From positions 3,138,001-3,202,000 of the forward strand of contig NZ_CP029425.2 in assembly GCF_002278135.3 (NCBI RefSeq): a DNA stretch of 64,000 nucleotides. The letters are read 5' to 3'. Positions 41,763 through 50,075 of the stretch are shown here, one piece after another (position 1 is the first letter of the stretch; the number at the start of each line of letters is the position of its first letter). Origin of the DNA: Bradyrhizobium ottawaense (GTDB lineage: Bacteria; Pseudomonadota; Alphaproteobacteria; Rhizobiales; Xanthobacteraceae). Made by a program: the position numbers and the translations under genes. The notes beneath the pieces were generated by a model, which did no database searches, had not been told where the DNA came from, and was given only the letters and a program-made list of their open reading frames with translations.

Positions 41763-42683
41763 TCAGCTGCAATTCGTGACCTGGTTCGAGCAGAGCGCGC
41801 GCCACCAGCCGCGGACGCCGTCATGGCTCTCGACCAGACCCCAGAAGCCGCTGCAGGCGAACAGGCGCTTCGGGCCGCCGTCACCATCGATCGGGCCGCC
41901 GAGCTCACGCTGCGCCGGCATCCATTTGGCATCGACGAAGGGAGCCTGGAACAGCCCGCCTGCGCGCGTATAGCCATTGGCGTAGCTCGCGCCGACCTTG
42001 TTGGACGCAACCCAGCCGCGCCCGGCATAGGGTTTGGGCGCGCTCCGCGGATATCTCTTCTCGTCCTCGTAGTCCTTGCCCGGCGGCTTGGCGCCTTCGA
42101 TCAGAAACCAGCCGCTCTTGAAGCCGATGATGCGGAATTCGGTGAGCCAGCCGCCGTCGGGCGTGTTCTCAGCGCCGCCTAACTTCAAGCGGTAAGGCGG
42201 CGGCAGCGTGCCGAGCACGCGCGCCATCGCCGACGGCTCGGCGCGCACGTTGAGGCCACCGGGGTCCTTGTCGATGGACCAGGCGCCGAGACTGCAGGGC
42301 TCGGTGCCATCGGGCAGCTTTGTTCGTCCGGCGGCGAGATCGGCGTGCAGCTTTGAGAAATCGCTGTCGTCATTGTCCGGATCGGGCTCCGCGCGCGGCT
42401 TCAACTCGGCTGAAACCGCGCGTGTCGCATCCGGTGTCAGCTTGACCACGAGGGCCTCGCGCGCAGCGAACACGCTTGCCGGTGTTTTTGGATCGTTCGA
42501 TGGCGCGGGATAGACGGCGAGATATCCCATCGAGCCATCGGTTCGATAAGCGGCGCCGGCGACATAACCTGCCGGGACCAGGGCGAGCGCGCTTGCGCGC
42601 CACGCCGGTTCGGTGTCATCCGCGCGCGCCGCTTGTGTCGCGACGCACAGCATCGTCGTCGCGATGAGACGAAGCGCGCGCAT
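41763..42683 (-). CDS. Exported SH3-domain protein
   Basis: 306 residues with a signal peptide (about 1-21, AARAD). The central part contains a bacterial SH3-like fold (GGLNVRAEPSAMARVLGTLP onwards), common in proteins that bind cell wall or other proteins. The C-terminal third has Trp-rich segments (GRGWVASNKVGASYANGYTR) and a closing Cys pair (FACSGFWG, ALCSNQVTNCS). Role unknown. Confidence 0.72.
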   Translation of the reverse strand: MRALRLIATTMLCVATQAARADDTEPAWRASALALVPAGYVAGAAYRTDGSMGYLAVYPAPSNDPKTPASVFAAREALVVKLTPDATRAVSAELKPRAEPDPDNDDSDFSKLHADLAAGRTKLPDGTEPCSLGAWSIDKDPGGLNVRAEPSAMARVLGTLPPPYRLKLGGAENTPDGGWLTEFRIIGFKSGWFLIEGAKPPGKDYEDEKRYPRSAPKPYAGRGWVASNKVGASYANGYTRAGGLFQAPFVDAKWMPAQRELGGPIDGDGGPKRLFACSGFWGLVESHDGVRGWWRALCSNQVTNCS

Positions 42684-42697
42684 GATGCTGCGCGGCC

Positions 42698-42994
42698 TTA
42701 CGCGCGGGCGCCCGTGAACGGGAAGCTGCCCATCGGGCCGATGCCCATCTCGCCGTTCATGCTGTCGCCGGAGACGGTGCCGGCGAATTCGAGCGTGAGC
42801 GGCATCGGGTTGGTGATCGAGACCTTCCAGGAGACGTTGTCGCCAGCGACGGTGCCGTCGAAGATCTCGGCGGTATTACCTTCCGCGCCTTGCGTGCCCG
42901 TGAGCGTGCCGCCGGCGGCCTTGAGGCTCAGCGTCGCCTGGCGCTCGCCCATCGGCGTCGTCATGGTCAGATTCCAGTTGCCGTCTACGGCCAT
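42698..42994 (-). CDS. Small beta-rich conserved hypothetical protein
   Basis: 98 residues: MAVDGNWNLTMTTPMGERQA, then LSLKAAGGTLTGTQG, DGTVAGDNVSWKVSITNPMP and LEFAGTVSGDSMNGEM. The alternating pattern suggests a compact beta barrel like that seen in small lipocalin-like proteins. No signal peptide. It lies 14 bases upstream of the SH3 gene on the same strand only if read in reverse order, so co-transcription (this gene first) is likely. Confidence 0.65.
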   Translation of the reverse strand: MAVDGNWNLTMTTPMGERQATLSLKAAGGTLTGTQGAEGNTAEIFDGTVAGDNVSWKVSITNPMPLTLEFAGTVSGDSMNGEMGIGPMGSFPFTGARA

Positions 42995-43106
42995 TCCCGT
43001 CTCCCCAACAAATCCCGGCGGACCGCGACGATCCGCGGCCAGTCCCGGACGAGCCTATAGCCCAACTCGCAGCTCCTGCCTAACGCTCCATTTGAGGCAT
43101 GGAAAC

Positions 43107-43190
43107 ATGATCCCGAAAAGTGCGTAGCGGTTTTCGGAAAAGATCATGCTCAGACAACAACCTGAAGCGCGATCACATCGCGCTTTAGGC
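43107..43190. repeat. Dispersed repeat, family C, copy 1
   Basis: Core CATGATCCCGAAAAGTGCG, then GCGGTTTTCGGAAAAGATCA, ending in CGCTTTAGG. The inverted CATGATC / GATCATG arms form a hairpin. The TTA at 43185-43187 is the stop codon of the YciB-like gene. Other copies: 47010-47111 and 61074-61150. Confidence 0.75.
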
Positions 43191-43739
43191 GCGGGCTGCA
43201 GCGCGCCTGCGGCTGGTGACGATGAGCCTTAGAACGACATACTGCACGGCAAAGGCGAGGATCTTGGCGCCGCCGGCGACCACCGTGAGGTAGAACGCCC
43301 ACAGCTTCAGATCGCCCGTGGAGGCGACGAGGATCATGCCGACGCCGATCACGAACATCAGCGCCGCCCAGGCATAGCCTGCAGCCGTCACATATTCCGG
43401 AACGGTCTCGACGACGATCGGCGGCATGTAGCGCAGCATCCAGCCGCGCTTGAGCATGATCGCGCCGATGGCGAAATGCGCGATCGAAGGCTTTGCCATC
43501 ATGAAGCGGGGATCATTGGTCAGCAGAGTGATCCCGCCCAGTCCGACGACGAGCGCGAGGCTCGCATAGGTCATGTAGTTGAGTTGCTGCCCCTTGATGC
43601 GGGCGTGGATCACCTGCGCGATCGCGCCGGCGATCGCCACTGACGTCGCCAGGATGACGTTGTCGGTGGCGAGATAGACGACCAGGAAGACGATGGCGGA
43701 GAAGAGGTCGGAGCCGAGGCGGGCGAATACGTCCTTCAT
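43185..43739 (-). CDS. YciB/IspZ-like inner membrane protein
   Basis: 184 residues from ATG 43739. Five or six transmembrane helices; the N-terminal region (SDLFSAIVFLVVYLATDNVI) and the HFAIGAIMLKRGWMLRYMPP stretch resemble the YciB/IspZ intracellular septation family. Similarity is partial, so a related membrane family is possible. It follows the next gene upstream by 12 bases in one minus-strand operon. Confidence 0.68.
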   Translation of the reverse strand: MKDVFARLGSDLFSAIVFLVVYLATDNVILATSVAIAGAIAQVIHARIKGQQLNYMTYASLALVVGLGGITLLTNDPRFMMAKPSIAHFAIGAIMLKRGWMLRYMPPIVVETVPEYVTAAGYAWAALMFVIGVGMILVASTGDLKLWAFYLTVVAGGAKILAFAVQYVVLRLIVTSRRRAAARA

Positions 43740-43751
43740 CGTCAATCCTGT

Positions 43752-44327
43752 TCAGCGGGCGGTGGGCAATGCGCGGGCGGGCCTACCGTACTTGATCTGG
43801 CGATACTCGGGATACCATTTTGTGAAGTAAATCGCGCTGTTGCGGGCGGCGAAGGCGACTGCAAGGCTCGACCAGAGCGGCAGGCCGGGGACGTAGAGCA
43901 GCACGAGATTGCCAGCCGCCATCAACAGCGCGGCCACGGTCCAGGCGCCGGTGATGACGTAATTGGCGGTGAGAAAGCCGGGCATCGCCGCGGTCTCGGC
44001 CGGCACTGATTCCAGCGCATATTGCAGCGTGAAGGGACGGCGGACCAGCAGCGAACCGAGCGAGATGACGAAGATGCCGATATCGACCGACAGCTTGACG
44101 CCGAGCGTTCCGAGCTGCGGGTCGAGCAGCGCCAGGTAGAGGCCGATTGCGGCGAACACGATCGCCGAGCCCGCGGCCAGGGTCTTCACCGAGCGCCCGC
44201 GCGCCACATCGATTGCGACGGTGGCGAGGCAGATCGCGGAGGCCACGAACACGCTGATCGCGGCCGACGTTACCAGCATCAGGAAGCTGTAGGCGCCGTA
44301 GGGCGCAAGGATCAGGAAAATCGCCAT
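43752..44327 (-). CDS. Multi-pass membrane protein, unknown
   Basis: 191 residues with five or six hydrophobic segments (for example LMLVTSAAISVFVASAICLA and AGSAIVFAAIGLYLALLDPQ) and a C-terminal YPEYRQIKYGRPAR. No named family. First gene of a two-gene operon with the YciB-like gene. Its promoter region carries the 21-base operator (44347-44367) also found in front of the carotenoid oxygenase gene. Confidence 0.7.
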   Translation of the reverse strand: MAIFLILAPYGAYSFLMLVTSAAISVFVASAICLATVAIDVARGRSVKTLAAGSAIVFAAIGLYLALLDPQLGTLGVKLSVDIGIFVISLGSLLVRRPFTLQYALESVPAETAAMPGFLTANYVITGAWTVAALLMAAGNLVLLYVPGLPLWSSLAVAFAARNSAIYFTKWYPEYRQIKYGRPARALPTAR

Positions 44328-44346
44328 TACCTACCTCGGTCAGGCC

Positions 44347-44367
44347 GATCTTTACGATGTAAAGATC
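44347..44367. promoter_or_regulatory. TetR-type operator 1, with overlapping promoter
   Basis: GATCTTTACGATGTAAAGATC is a perfect palindrome apart from the centre. For the leftward membrane-protein operon it overlaps the -10 (TATTGA, complement of 44366-44371), 17 bases from a -35 (TTGACC, complement of 44389-44394). The same layout recurs at 46156-46203. Confidence 0.78.
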
Positions 44368-44403
44368 AATAGGTCAGAGGCGAGACCGGGTCAAGCGAAA
44401 TCT

Positions 44404-44667
44404 TTACAGTGTCAAAATGATGTAGGCGGCATGTAAAAGTTGAAGTGCCGCAACGGCTTGGTCGGACGCCTCGTCAGCCAATTCCGCCCAGGGCAGGCGC
44501 GACAGAATGGGGAGCGCGCAGGCGATCGCGAGGCCGAGGGCGAGCAGGATGCCGCCGTTGAAGAGGACTTGGCCGCTCCGCCGCAGATGGACCACCTCGA
44601 GTGTGAGCGCGGCGCAGACCATGGCGAGGATGGCGAGGAGGTCTGCGGTGATGGAGGGCATCTGCAT
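44404..44667 (-). CDS. Small two-helix membrane protein
   Basis: 87 residues from ATG 44667 (AGAGG upstream). Hydrophobic segments at about 8-25 and 34-58 with a short charged loop (VHLRRSGQVLFNG). No family name known. It sits between the carotenoid oxygenase gene and the operator-controlled membrane operon, all on the minus strand. Its stop codon lies inside an operator-like half-site (44400-44418). Confidence 0.6.
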   Translation of the reverse strand: MQMPSITADLLAILAMVCAALTLEVVHLRRSGQVLFNGGILLALGLAIACALPILSRLPWAELADEASDQAVAALQLLHAAYIILTL

Positions 44668-44742
44668 ACGGGCCTCTTTGGTGACACGTCCGTGCTGTGG
44701 CTCCGGGCGGGCGCCACGTGGCGCGCCCCGGAATGACGGGAG

Positions 44743-46140
44743 CTACTGCGCCCCCACCCAATTGCCGTGAAAACCATCCGGCACGCGATGGCCGAGCTGC
44801 ACCAGCGCGACGGGACCCGCTTCGACATCGGTGGCGTTGAACACGGCGAGGTCGCTGCGGTTCTCCCGCGCCCGCCAGACCACGGCGAGCAGCCAGCCAT
44901 CGCCCTCAGTCGCATCCTTCGATCGCTCGACGAACACCGGCTCGGAGATGGTGTCGCCGGCGGGCAGCAGGTAATGGCCGAGACGTCTTCCGTTGCCGTC
45001 GACATGGACGACGCCGGAGAGCGCGCCGAACATCGGCAGTTTCGGATTGGCGCAGGCGTACCAGCCGTGACGGTTCTTCAGCCCGGCGCGGCGGTCGTCG
45101 ATGCGCGGAAATTCGCCGGTGAGATCGTCGAGATAGGTCTGCTGGAAGCGATCGGTATTGCCGGAGAGATCGAAGGTCCAGCGGCAGTGCCGGGCGCGCG
45201 ACTTGTCCGGATCGGTCGGCCGGCCGTCGGGATGCGGAAACAGCGGTGCTTCCTCGAACTGCATGACGTCGGCGATGATGCGGTTCTCGTCCTCCCACGC
45301 GTTCATGATGTGGAAGACGTAGCAGGCTTCACCGCGAAACCAGACGATGTCCTTTGCGGTGCCGCTCCGCTTCATCACGCCGACATAGGCGCCCTTGTCC
45401 GGCTCCCAGGCGTAGGGCGGCTGCCCGCGCATCGCGCGCTCCATGCTGCCGGTGATCGGCAGGATCGGAAACAGCACATGGTTCGCGGTGACGATGAAGT
45501 CGTGCACCATGCTGGCATAGGGCGCCTCGAACCGCTCGAAGCGGGTCGCCTTGCCGGAGGCATCGATCGAGCCGTAGGAGAGGGCAGGGCTCAACGGACC
45601 CGCGGCGTTGTAGCCGAAGAACACGAGCTCGCCGGTGACGGGATCGATCTTCGGATGCGCCGTAAAACTGCCGGCGACGCGGCCCTGGTAGTTGTGATAG
45701 CCGCGCGTCGCCAGCGTGCCGGGCTCGATCTCGGTCGGCAGATGTGCCTCTTCCAGCGCCAGCAGCTTGCCGGCATGGAAGATGATATTGGTGTTGGCGA
45801 CGCCGCCGTCGGTGAGATTAGCAGGGGCATCGGGCAGCTTGCGGCCGAAGCCTCCGAACAAGGCGCGGCCGGCGTCGTGCTCGGCGAGCCATTTCGGCGT
45901 GCGGACCCAGCGGTTGCGATAGCTGGCGCGCCCATTGTCGAGGTGGAACGCGTGCAGCATGCCGTCGCCGACGAACCAATGGGCGCCGGGGGAATCGAAC
46001 TGCGGATTGGGACCGTTGCGATAGAGCGTGCCGTTCAGCTCGCGCGGCAATTCGCCGATGATCTTCAGGAATGGCGCGTCCGCTTCGAACGGGATCGGCG
46101 CGATGTTGTTGCGGCGCTCGGCGACGGCGTCGTGCTGCAC
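44743..46140 (-). CDS. Carotenoid oxygenase family protein
   Basis: 465 residues from GTG 46140, chosen because AGAGAGGG lies before it and because longer readings would cross the operator. Family enzymes cleave carotenoids or stilbenes by an Fe(II) bound to four His; candidates are visible in SFTAHPKIDP, SMVHDFIVT, CYVFHIMNAWED and the terminal GFHGNWVG. NGTLYRNGPNPQF and GDGMLHAFHLDNG are typical near the N-terminus. Substrate unknown; lignostilbene-type aromatics are as likely as carotenoids. Divergent from tetR and probably repressed by it. Confidence 0.92.
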   Translation of the reverse strand: MQHDAVAERRNNIAPIPFEADAPFLKIIGELPRELNGTLYRNGPNPQFDSPGAHWFVGDGMLHAFHLDNGRASYRNRWVRTPKWLAEHDAGRALFGGFGRKLPDAPANLTDGGVANTNIIFHAGKLLALEEAHLPTEIEPGTLATRGYHNYQGRVAGSFTAHPKIDPVTGELVFFGYNAAGPLSPALSYGSIDASGKATRFERFEAPYASMVHDFIVTANHVLFPILPITGSMERAMRGQPPYAWEPDKGAYVGVMKRSGTAKDIVWFRGEACYVFHIMNAWEDENRIIADVMQFEEAPLFPHPDGRPTDPDKSRARHCRWTFDLSGNTDRFQQTYLDDLTGEFPRIDDRRAGLKNRHGWYACANPKLPMFGALSGVVHVDGNGRRLGHYLLPAGDTISEPVFVERSKDATEGDGWLLAVVWRARENRSDLAVFNATDVEAGPVALVQLGHRVPDGFHGNWVGAQ

Positions 46141-46155
46141 GGCGTATCCCTCTCT

Positions 46156-46203
46156 ATCTTTACATCGTAAAGATCGGATAGCGCCGATTGCCGCATCGGT
46201 CAA
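46156..46203 (-). promoter_or_regulatory. Promoter and TetR-type operator 2 of the carotenoid oxygenase gene
   Basis: Operator ATCTTTACATCGTAAAGAT (46156-46174) immediately follows a -10 (TATCCG, complement of 46175-46180), which is 17 bases from a -35 (TTGACC, complement of 46198-46203). Bound repressor would block transcription at the start site. Confidence 0.75.
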
Positions 46204-46208
46204 GCGAA

Positions 46209-46240
46209 ATCTTTACACTGTCAATATTGCGTCATATAGC
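46209..46240 (+). promoter_or_regulatory. tetR promoter with operator half-site
   Basis: -35 TTTACA (46212-46217), exactly 17 bases, -10 TATAGC (46235-46240). ATCTTTAC (46209-46216), the operator half-site, overlaps the -35, which suggests autorepression. The start codon lies only 6 bases past the -10, so the mRNA may lack a leader. Confidence 0.65.
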
Positions 46241-46246
46241 TTGCAA

Positions 46247-46987
46247 ATGGCCAAGATCGACACCAAGACCGATACCAAGAGCGAAACGGCGCGACGCGCG
46301 CGTGCCCCCAGAAAGACGACGTCGACTGCGGCATCGCGCCCAAGGCGCGGTGCGGCGAGCGCGAAGTCCGAGACGCCGTATCACCACGGTGCCTTGCGCG
46401 AGGCGTTGCTGCAGGCTGCCGAACGGGTGCTGGAGCGCGACGGACTCGCCGGCCTCACCTTGCGCGCGGTGGCGCGGGAGGCGGGCGTCTCCCATGCCGC
46501 ACCCACCCACCATTTCGGTGATCTCACCGGCCTGCTCAGCGAGCTCGCGGCCGTCGGCTTCCGCCAGTTCAACGCGGCGATGGCGGCATCCTGCAGTGCC
46601 GCCACCACGCCGCTCGAAGCCGCGCTGGCGCGGCCCAAGGCCTACGTCGCCTACGCGCAAGCCCATCCCGGCATGTACAGCATCATGTTCCGTACCGAGC
46701 GCCTGGACTATTCCAGGCCCTCGCTGCACGAGGCGGCCGAAGCTTCCTTCGCCGGGCTGGCGAATGCGATCGGCATGATGCGGCAGGAGCAGATCAGCGG
46801 TGACGCGCTGACGCTGAGCCAGGGTGCCGCGATCGCACGTGCCTGGTCGATGGTGCATGGCTTCACCATGCTGCTGCTCGACGGACGGCTCGAGGATATC
46901 TTGGGACGTCTGCCCGAGGGAACGACGGCCGAGCGGCTAATGGAGGCGATGCTGATGGCGCCGGTGGCCACCAAACACCCCGCATAG
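46247..46987 (+). CDS. TetR/AcrR family regulator of the carotenoid oxygenase locus
   Basis: 246 residues from ATG 46247. An unusually long basic N-terminal extension (about 1-42, Lys/Arg/Thr/Ala-rich) precedes the helix-turn-helix (ALLQAAERVLERDGLAGLTL, then VSHAAPTHHFGDLTGLLSEL). The C-domain is helical and of the WHG/TetR_C-13-like kind (AYAQAHPGMYSIMFRTERLD). It probably binds the ATCTTTAC-n3-GTAAAGAT operators on both sides and controls the carotenoid oxygenase and membrane genes. Confidence 0.88.
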   Translation: MAKIDTKTDTKSETARRARAPRKTTSTAASRPRRGAASAKSETPYHHGALREALLQAAERVLERDGLAGLTLRAVAREAGVSHAAPTHHFGDLTGLLSELAAVGFRQFNAAMAASCSAATTPLEAALARPKAYVAYAQAHPGMYSIMFRTERLDYSRPSLHEAAEASFAGLANAIGMMRQEQISGDALTLSQGAAIARAWSMVHGFTMLLLDGRLEDILGRLPEGTTAERLMEAMLMAPVATKHPA

Positions 46988-47009
46988 CGGTCGTGGGCCG
47001 CCAAGGCCT

Positions 47010-47111
47010 AAAGCATGATCCGGAAAAGTGCGCAGCGGTTTTCCGAAAAGATCATGCTTAAACAACAACCTAAAGCGCGATGACGATTCGTCCTAATCGC
47101 ATCGCGCCTTA
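47010..47111. repeat. Dispersed repeat, family C, copy 2
   Basis: AAAGCATGATCCGGAAAAGT, then GCGGTTTTCCGAAAAGATCA, TGCTTAAACAACAACCTAAA, GCGCGATGACGATTC and a terminal GCGCCTTAG. The TTA near the right end is the stop codon of the next (minus-strand) gene. Longest copy of the three. Confidence 0.78.
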
Positions 47112-47717
47112 GCGCATCGTCGCAAGCTCGACGGCGCGGCCGCGCGTGCCGATGATCTTCACCTCGTCCTTGCCGCAAGCGAAGCCACGGGCGAAATCGT
47201 CCGCGGCCTTGCGCGCAAGCTCGTTGGTGGTGGGGTTTGCGATCGCATCGACATAAGCAACGTGACAGACCGGGCCCGGCGGGAGCCGGGTCACGACCAG
47301 CATGGCCTTGGTGTTCGGCCGGCCCTGCTTGTCGGGATCGGCATTGTCGGCGATGTGCCAGCGCTGGATGATCGCGAACGGCTTTGCGCCCACGGCACGC
47401 CATTCGATCGTGGTCTCCGACGAATTGAACGGTGCGAACCAGACCTTGGCTGCCGGTTCCTCGGCCGCCTGCTTGCGATTGCGGCCGACCGAGACGATTT
47501 CGCGAAGATCGTCCTCGGCGATCAGCACCAGGAGGCCGTCCTTGCCCGGACAGATGCGCGTCGTGCTGCCGTCGAGCTCGCTGGGCTTGCCGATCTGGCG
47601 GCAATCCTTGGGCGCGGTCGAGGTGTAGGTGCTGCCCACGGTTTGGGCGGCGGCGCTGTGCAGGCCGATGCAGATCATCAAGACGGCCAGGCCTGTGCAG
47701 GTGATGCGGTTCATCAT
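47109..47717 (-). CDS. Exported hypothetical protein
   Basis: 202 residues from ATG 47717 (47714 also possible), giving a signal peptide that ends SAAAQ. The mature protein has Cys in KDCRQIGKP, TRICPGKDG, GPVCHVAYV and FACGKDEV, suggesting disulfides, and a central IIQRWHIADNADPDKQGRPN. No named family. Its last codons come from a family C repeat. Confidence 0.65.
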   Translation of the reverse strand: MMNRITCTGLAVLMICIGLHSAAAQTVGSTYTSTAPKDCRQIGKPSELDGSTTRICPGKDGLLVLIAEDDLREIVSVGRNRKQAAEEPAAKVWFAPFNSSETTIEWRAVGAKPFAIIQRWHIADNADPDKQGRPNTKAMLVVTRLPPGPVCHVAYVDAIANPTTNELARKAADDFARGFACGKDEVKIIGTRGRAVELATMR

Positions 47718-47877
47718 GAGGGCTTCGATCGCAGGGAACTCCGCACCATCAGACGTCTTCATTGTGGGCAAGGTTCAAACAGGGGTGGGATAGACCTGAC
47801 AGCGGCGCGGAATCGTTCTAGAAGAGCGGCTTCGCTTGGGCTCCTCCAGCCTCGTTCGCGTCCTCCTTTACTTGATC

Positions 47878-48441
47878 ATGCCAGCCATCTCCTCGCAAAA
47901 ACCCTATCGCGTCGGCCGCTCCAAGACCGGGCTCGGCCTCTTCGCCACCAAGCCGATCAAGAAGGGCACCCGGATCATCCGCTATTTCGGACCGATCCTG
48001 GATTCGCGGATTCCCGAGCAGGACGACATCGAGAACAAGTACCTGTTCGAGCTCAACGGCCGCTGGACCATCGACGGCTCGGTCCGCAAGAATCTGGCCC
48101 GCTACATCAACCATTCCTGCCGGCCCAACGCCGAGTCCGACGTCCGGCCGCGCGAGCGCAAGGTCTTCATCCGCGCCATCAGGAACATCGAGCCGGGTGA
48201 CGAGATCAACTATGATTACGGCACCGACTATTTCAAAGCCTATCTGAAGCCGATCGGTTGCAAGTGCGAGTCTTGCGAGAAGAAGCGCAAGAAGCTGCGA
48301 GCCGAGGCGCGGGCGGAAGCCGCCAAGGTGAAGGCGCGCACGGAAGCCAAGGCCAAGAAGGCGGGCACGAAAAGCACGGCGAAAAAGAAGAAGCTGAACG
48401 GCAAGCACTTCGCCGGCAAGGTCGGCCGGGCGAGGGCGTAG
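47878..48441 (+). CDS. SET-domain protein lysine methyltransferase with Lys-rich tail
   Basis: 187 residues from ATG 47878. The SET domain (about 6-120) has the S-adenosylmethionine motif GLGLFATKPIKKGTRIIRYF, the RYINHSCRPNAE motif (catalytic NHSC) and the INYDYGTDYF Tyr, followed by a post-SET-like CKCESCEKK Cys cluster. The last about 60 residues are Lys/Ala-rich (KKAGTKSTAKKKKLNGK) like a histone H1 tail and could bind DNA or be a substrate. SET proteins are mainly eukaryotic; bacterial ones methylate varied proteins. Target unknown. Confidence 0.9.
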   Translation: MPAISSQKPYRVGRSKTGLGLFATKPIKKGTRIIRYFGPILDSRIPEQDDIENKYLFELNGRWTIDGSVRKNLARYINHSCRPNAESDVRPRERKVFIRAIRNIEPGDEINYDYGTDYFKAYLKPIGCKCESCEKKRKKLRAEARAEAAKVKARTEAKAKKAGTKSTAKKKKLNGKHFAGKVGRARA

Positions 48442-48483
48442 TCGCAGGCGATGGCCGCGATTGGTGCGCGGCCAGGCCGGGCC

Positions 48484-48882
48484 TCACGCCGCCACCGCGC
48501 TCGCACTTCTCCGCAATCCCACATATTGCAGCTCGGCAAACACGCCGGTGGCGATCGCCTGCGCCACGACCATGAGCGCGCCGGCAAGGTTCGGCGACAC
48601 CGCGCCCGAGAGCAGCAGCGCAATGCTGCCGACCGTCCAGGCCGCATTGCCGACCACGACCAGCAGCACGAGCGCCTTCGCCACCGAGGCGCGTGACGCC
48701 AGCCAGCCGACCAGCGCGGCGTAGGCGATCAGGAACAGGCCGGTCTCGCGCAGCAGCGCTTCGGGCAGGTTGAACAGCGCAGCGAACGCGCTCGCGCCGA
48801 AAGTGAAGCCGAGGGCGGCGACGCCGCTGAAGATGGCATCGGCGAGCAGCGCGCGGCGCAGGAAGGCGGAAGCGTCGATCAT
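48484..48882 (-). CDS. Four-helix membrane protein, unknown
   Basis: 132 residues with four transmembrane segments (for example LLADAIFSGVAALGFTFGAS and LFLIAYAALVGWLASRASVA). GGAGACC lies before ATG 48882. It resembles small DoxX-like or SPW-type membrane proteins only in layout. On the same strand as the next small gene, 39 bases away. Confidence 0.65.
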   Translation of the reverse strand: MIDASAFLRRALLADAIFSGVAALGFTFGASAFAALFNLPEALLRETGLFLIAYAALVGWLASRASVAKALVLLVVVGNAAWTVGSIALLLSGAVSPNLAGALMVVAQAIATGVFAELQYVGLRRSASAVAA

Positions 48883-48921
48883 CAGAGGTCTCCATGGTTG
48901 GGGTGGGCTCGGGGGTGAAAC

Positions 48922-49152
48922 TCAGTGCCGTCCGCGCCACCAGACGCGAAGCAGGCGGGCGAGGCGGAACGGACAAAGGCTCCTGCCGACGCCGTGCTCG
49001 AAGGCCGTGACCTGCGCGAGCACATAGTCGCCGGTCGAATGCACCAGCGGCTCCGGCATGTTGAGGCTGCGCGCCAGCATCCGCGTTGCGAAGGCCATGG
49101 CCCAGGGAACAAGGTGGTCTGCGACGGTCCGGTAGAGCAGCAGCGCGATCAT
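48922..49152 (-). CDS. Small basic hypothetical protein
   Basis: 76 residues from ATG 49152, which is 6 bases after AGGAG; ATG 49158 touches that site and is less likely. MIALLLYRTVADHLVPWAMA begins an amphipathic or membrane-associated helix; the end is Arg/Trp-rich (LARLLRVWWRGRH). No family recognised. Divergent from the XRE regulator gene, about 100 bases away, and probably controlled by it. Confidence 0.55.
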   Translation of the reverse strand: MIALLLYRTVADHLVPWAMAFATRMLARSLNMPEPLVHSTGDYVLAQVTAFEHGVGRSLCPFRLARLLRVWWRGRH

Positions 49153-49253
49153 GGTCATCTCCTGTCGCCACTGAAGATGCGCGCGCCGGCGCGCCAATTC
49201 GATTACCTCGCGGGTAATGGAAGGGCAGAAATCCGCATGCTAGGTTTCTGGTC

Positions 49254-50075
49254 ATGAACGCACATGCATCCACGGCACAGGCCGACCGCAGCCAGCCGGT
49301 TCACATCGGCGACCATTTGCGCGAATGGCGGCAGCGCCGCCGCATGAGCCAGCTCGATCTCGCGGGCGAAGCCGAAATCTCGGCGCGTCATCTCAGCTTC
49401 GTCGAGACGGGCCGCGCCGCGCCCTCGCGCGACATGGTGCTGCGGCTCGCCGAGCGTCTCGACGTGCCCTTGCGCGAACGCAACGTGCTGCTGGTCGCCG
49501 CCGGCTATGCGCCCGCGTTCCAGCAGCGCCCGCTGGAGGATCCCGCCTTGAAATCAGCCCGCCAGGCGATCGATCTCGTGCTGAGGGCGCACGAGCCCAA
49601 TCCCGCGCTCGCGGTGGACCGGCACTGGAACCTGGTGTCGGCCAACCGCATGGTGGCGCCGCTGCTCGATGGCATTCCGCAGCGGCTGCTTGGCCAGCCC
49701 TTCAACGTGCTGCGGCTCGCCTTTCATCCCGAGGCGCTGGCGCCGCGCACGGTCAATCTCGCGGAGTGGTGCGGCCATCTTCTGGAGCGTCTGCACCGGC
49801 AATGCGAGGTGACGGCCGATCCTGAGCTGATCAAGCTCTACAACGACCTCAAGAGCTACCCCATCCCGGCGCGCGCGGGGCCGCTGTCGAGCGACAATGT
49901 CGCGATCCCGTTCAAGCTGCGCCACGGCGGGGAGATACTAAGTTTCTTCTCCACCACCATGGTGTTCGGCACGCCCGTCGACATCACCCTGTCGGAGCTG
50001 GCGCTGGAGACGTTCTTCCCGGCCGACGAGCGCACCGCAGAGCGGCTGAAGCAGATCGCGGCAGCCATGACCTAG
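49254..50075 (+). CDS. XRE family regulator with MmyB-like ligand domain
   Basis: 273 residues. N-terminal helix-turn-helix (about 18-75, LREWRQRRRMSQLDLAGEAE, then ISARHLSFVETGRAAPSRDM); C-terminal MmyB-like domain (about 95-265, NPALAVDRHWNLVSANRMVA, LRLAFHPEALAPRTVNLAEW). In related actinobacterial and proteobacterial regulators this domain is proposed to bind a hydrophobic ligand. It diverges from two small membrane-type genes. A 14-base direct duplication spans its stop codon. Confidence 0.88.
   Translation: MNAHASTAQADRSQPVHIGDHLREWRQRRRMSQLDLAGEAEISARHLSFVETGRAAPSRDMVLRLAERLDVPLRERNVLLVAAGYAPAFQQRPLEDPALKSARQAIDLVLRAHEPNPALAVDRHWNLVSANRMVAPLLDGIPQRLLGQPFNVLRLAFHPEALAPRTVNLAEWCGHLLERLHRQCEVTADPELIKLYNDLKSYPIPARAGPLSSDNVAIPFKLRHGGEILSFFSTTMVFGTPVDITLSELALETFFPADERTAERLKQIAAAMT

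Noticed and set aside
44690..44742. GC-rich palindromic stretch (GCGCCACGTGGCGC) ending CCCCGGAATGACGGG
   Set aside because: Probably a partial family A repeat, but too short to be sure, so not listed separately.
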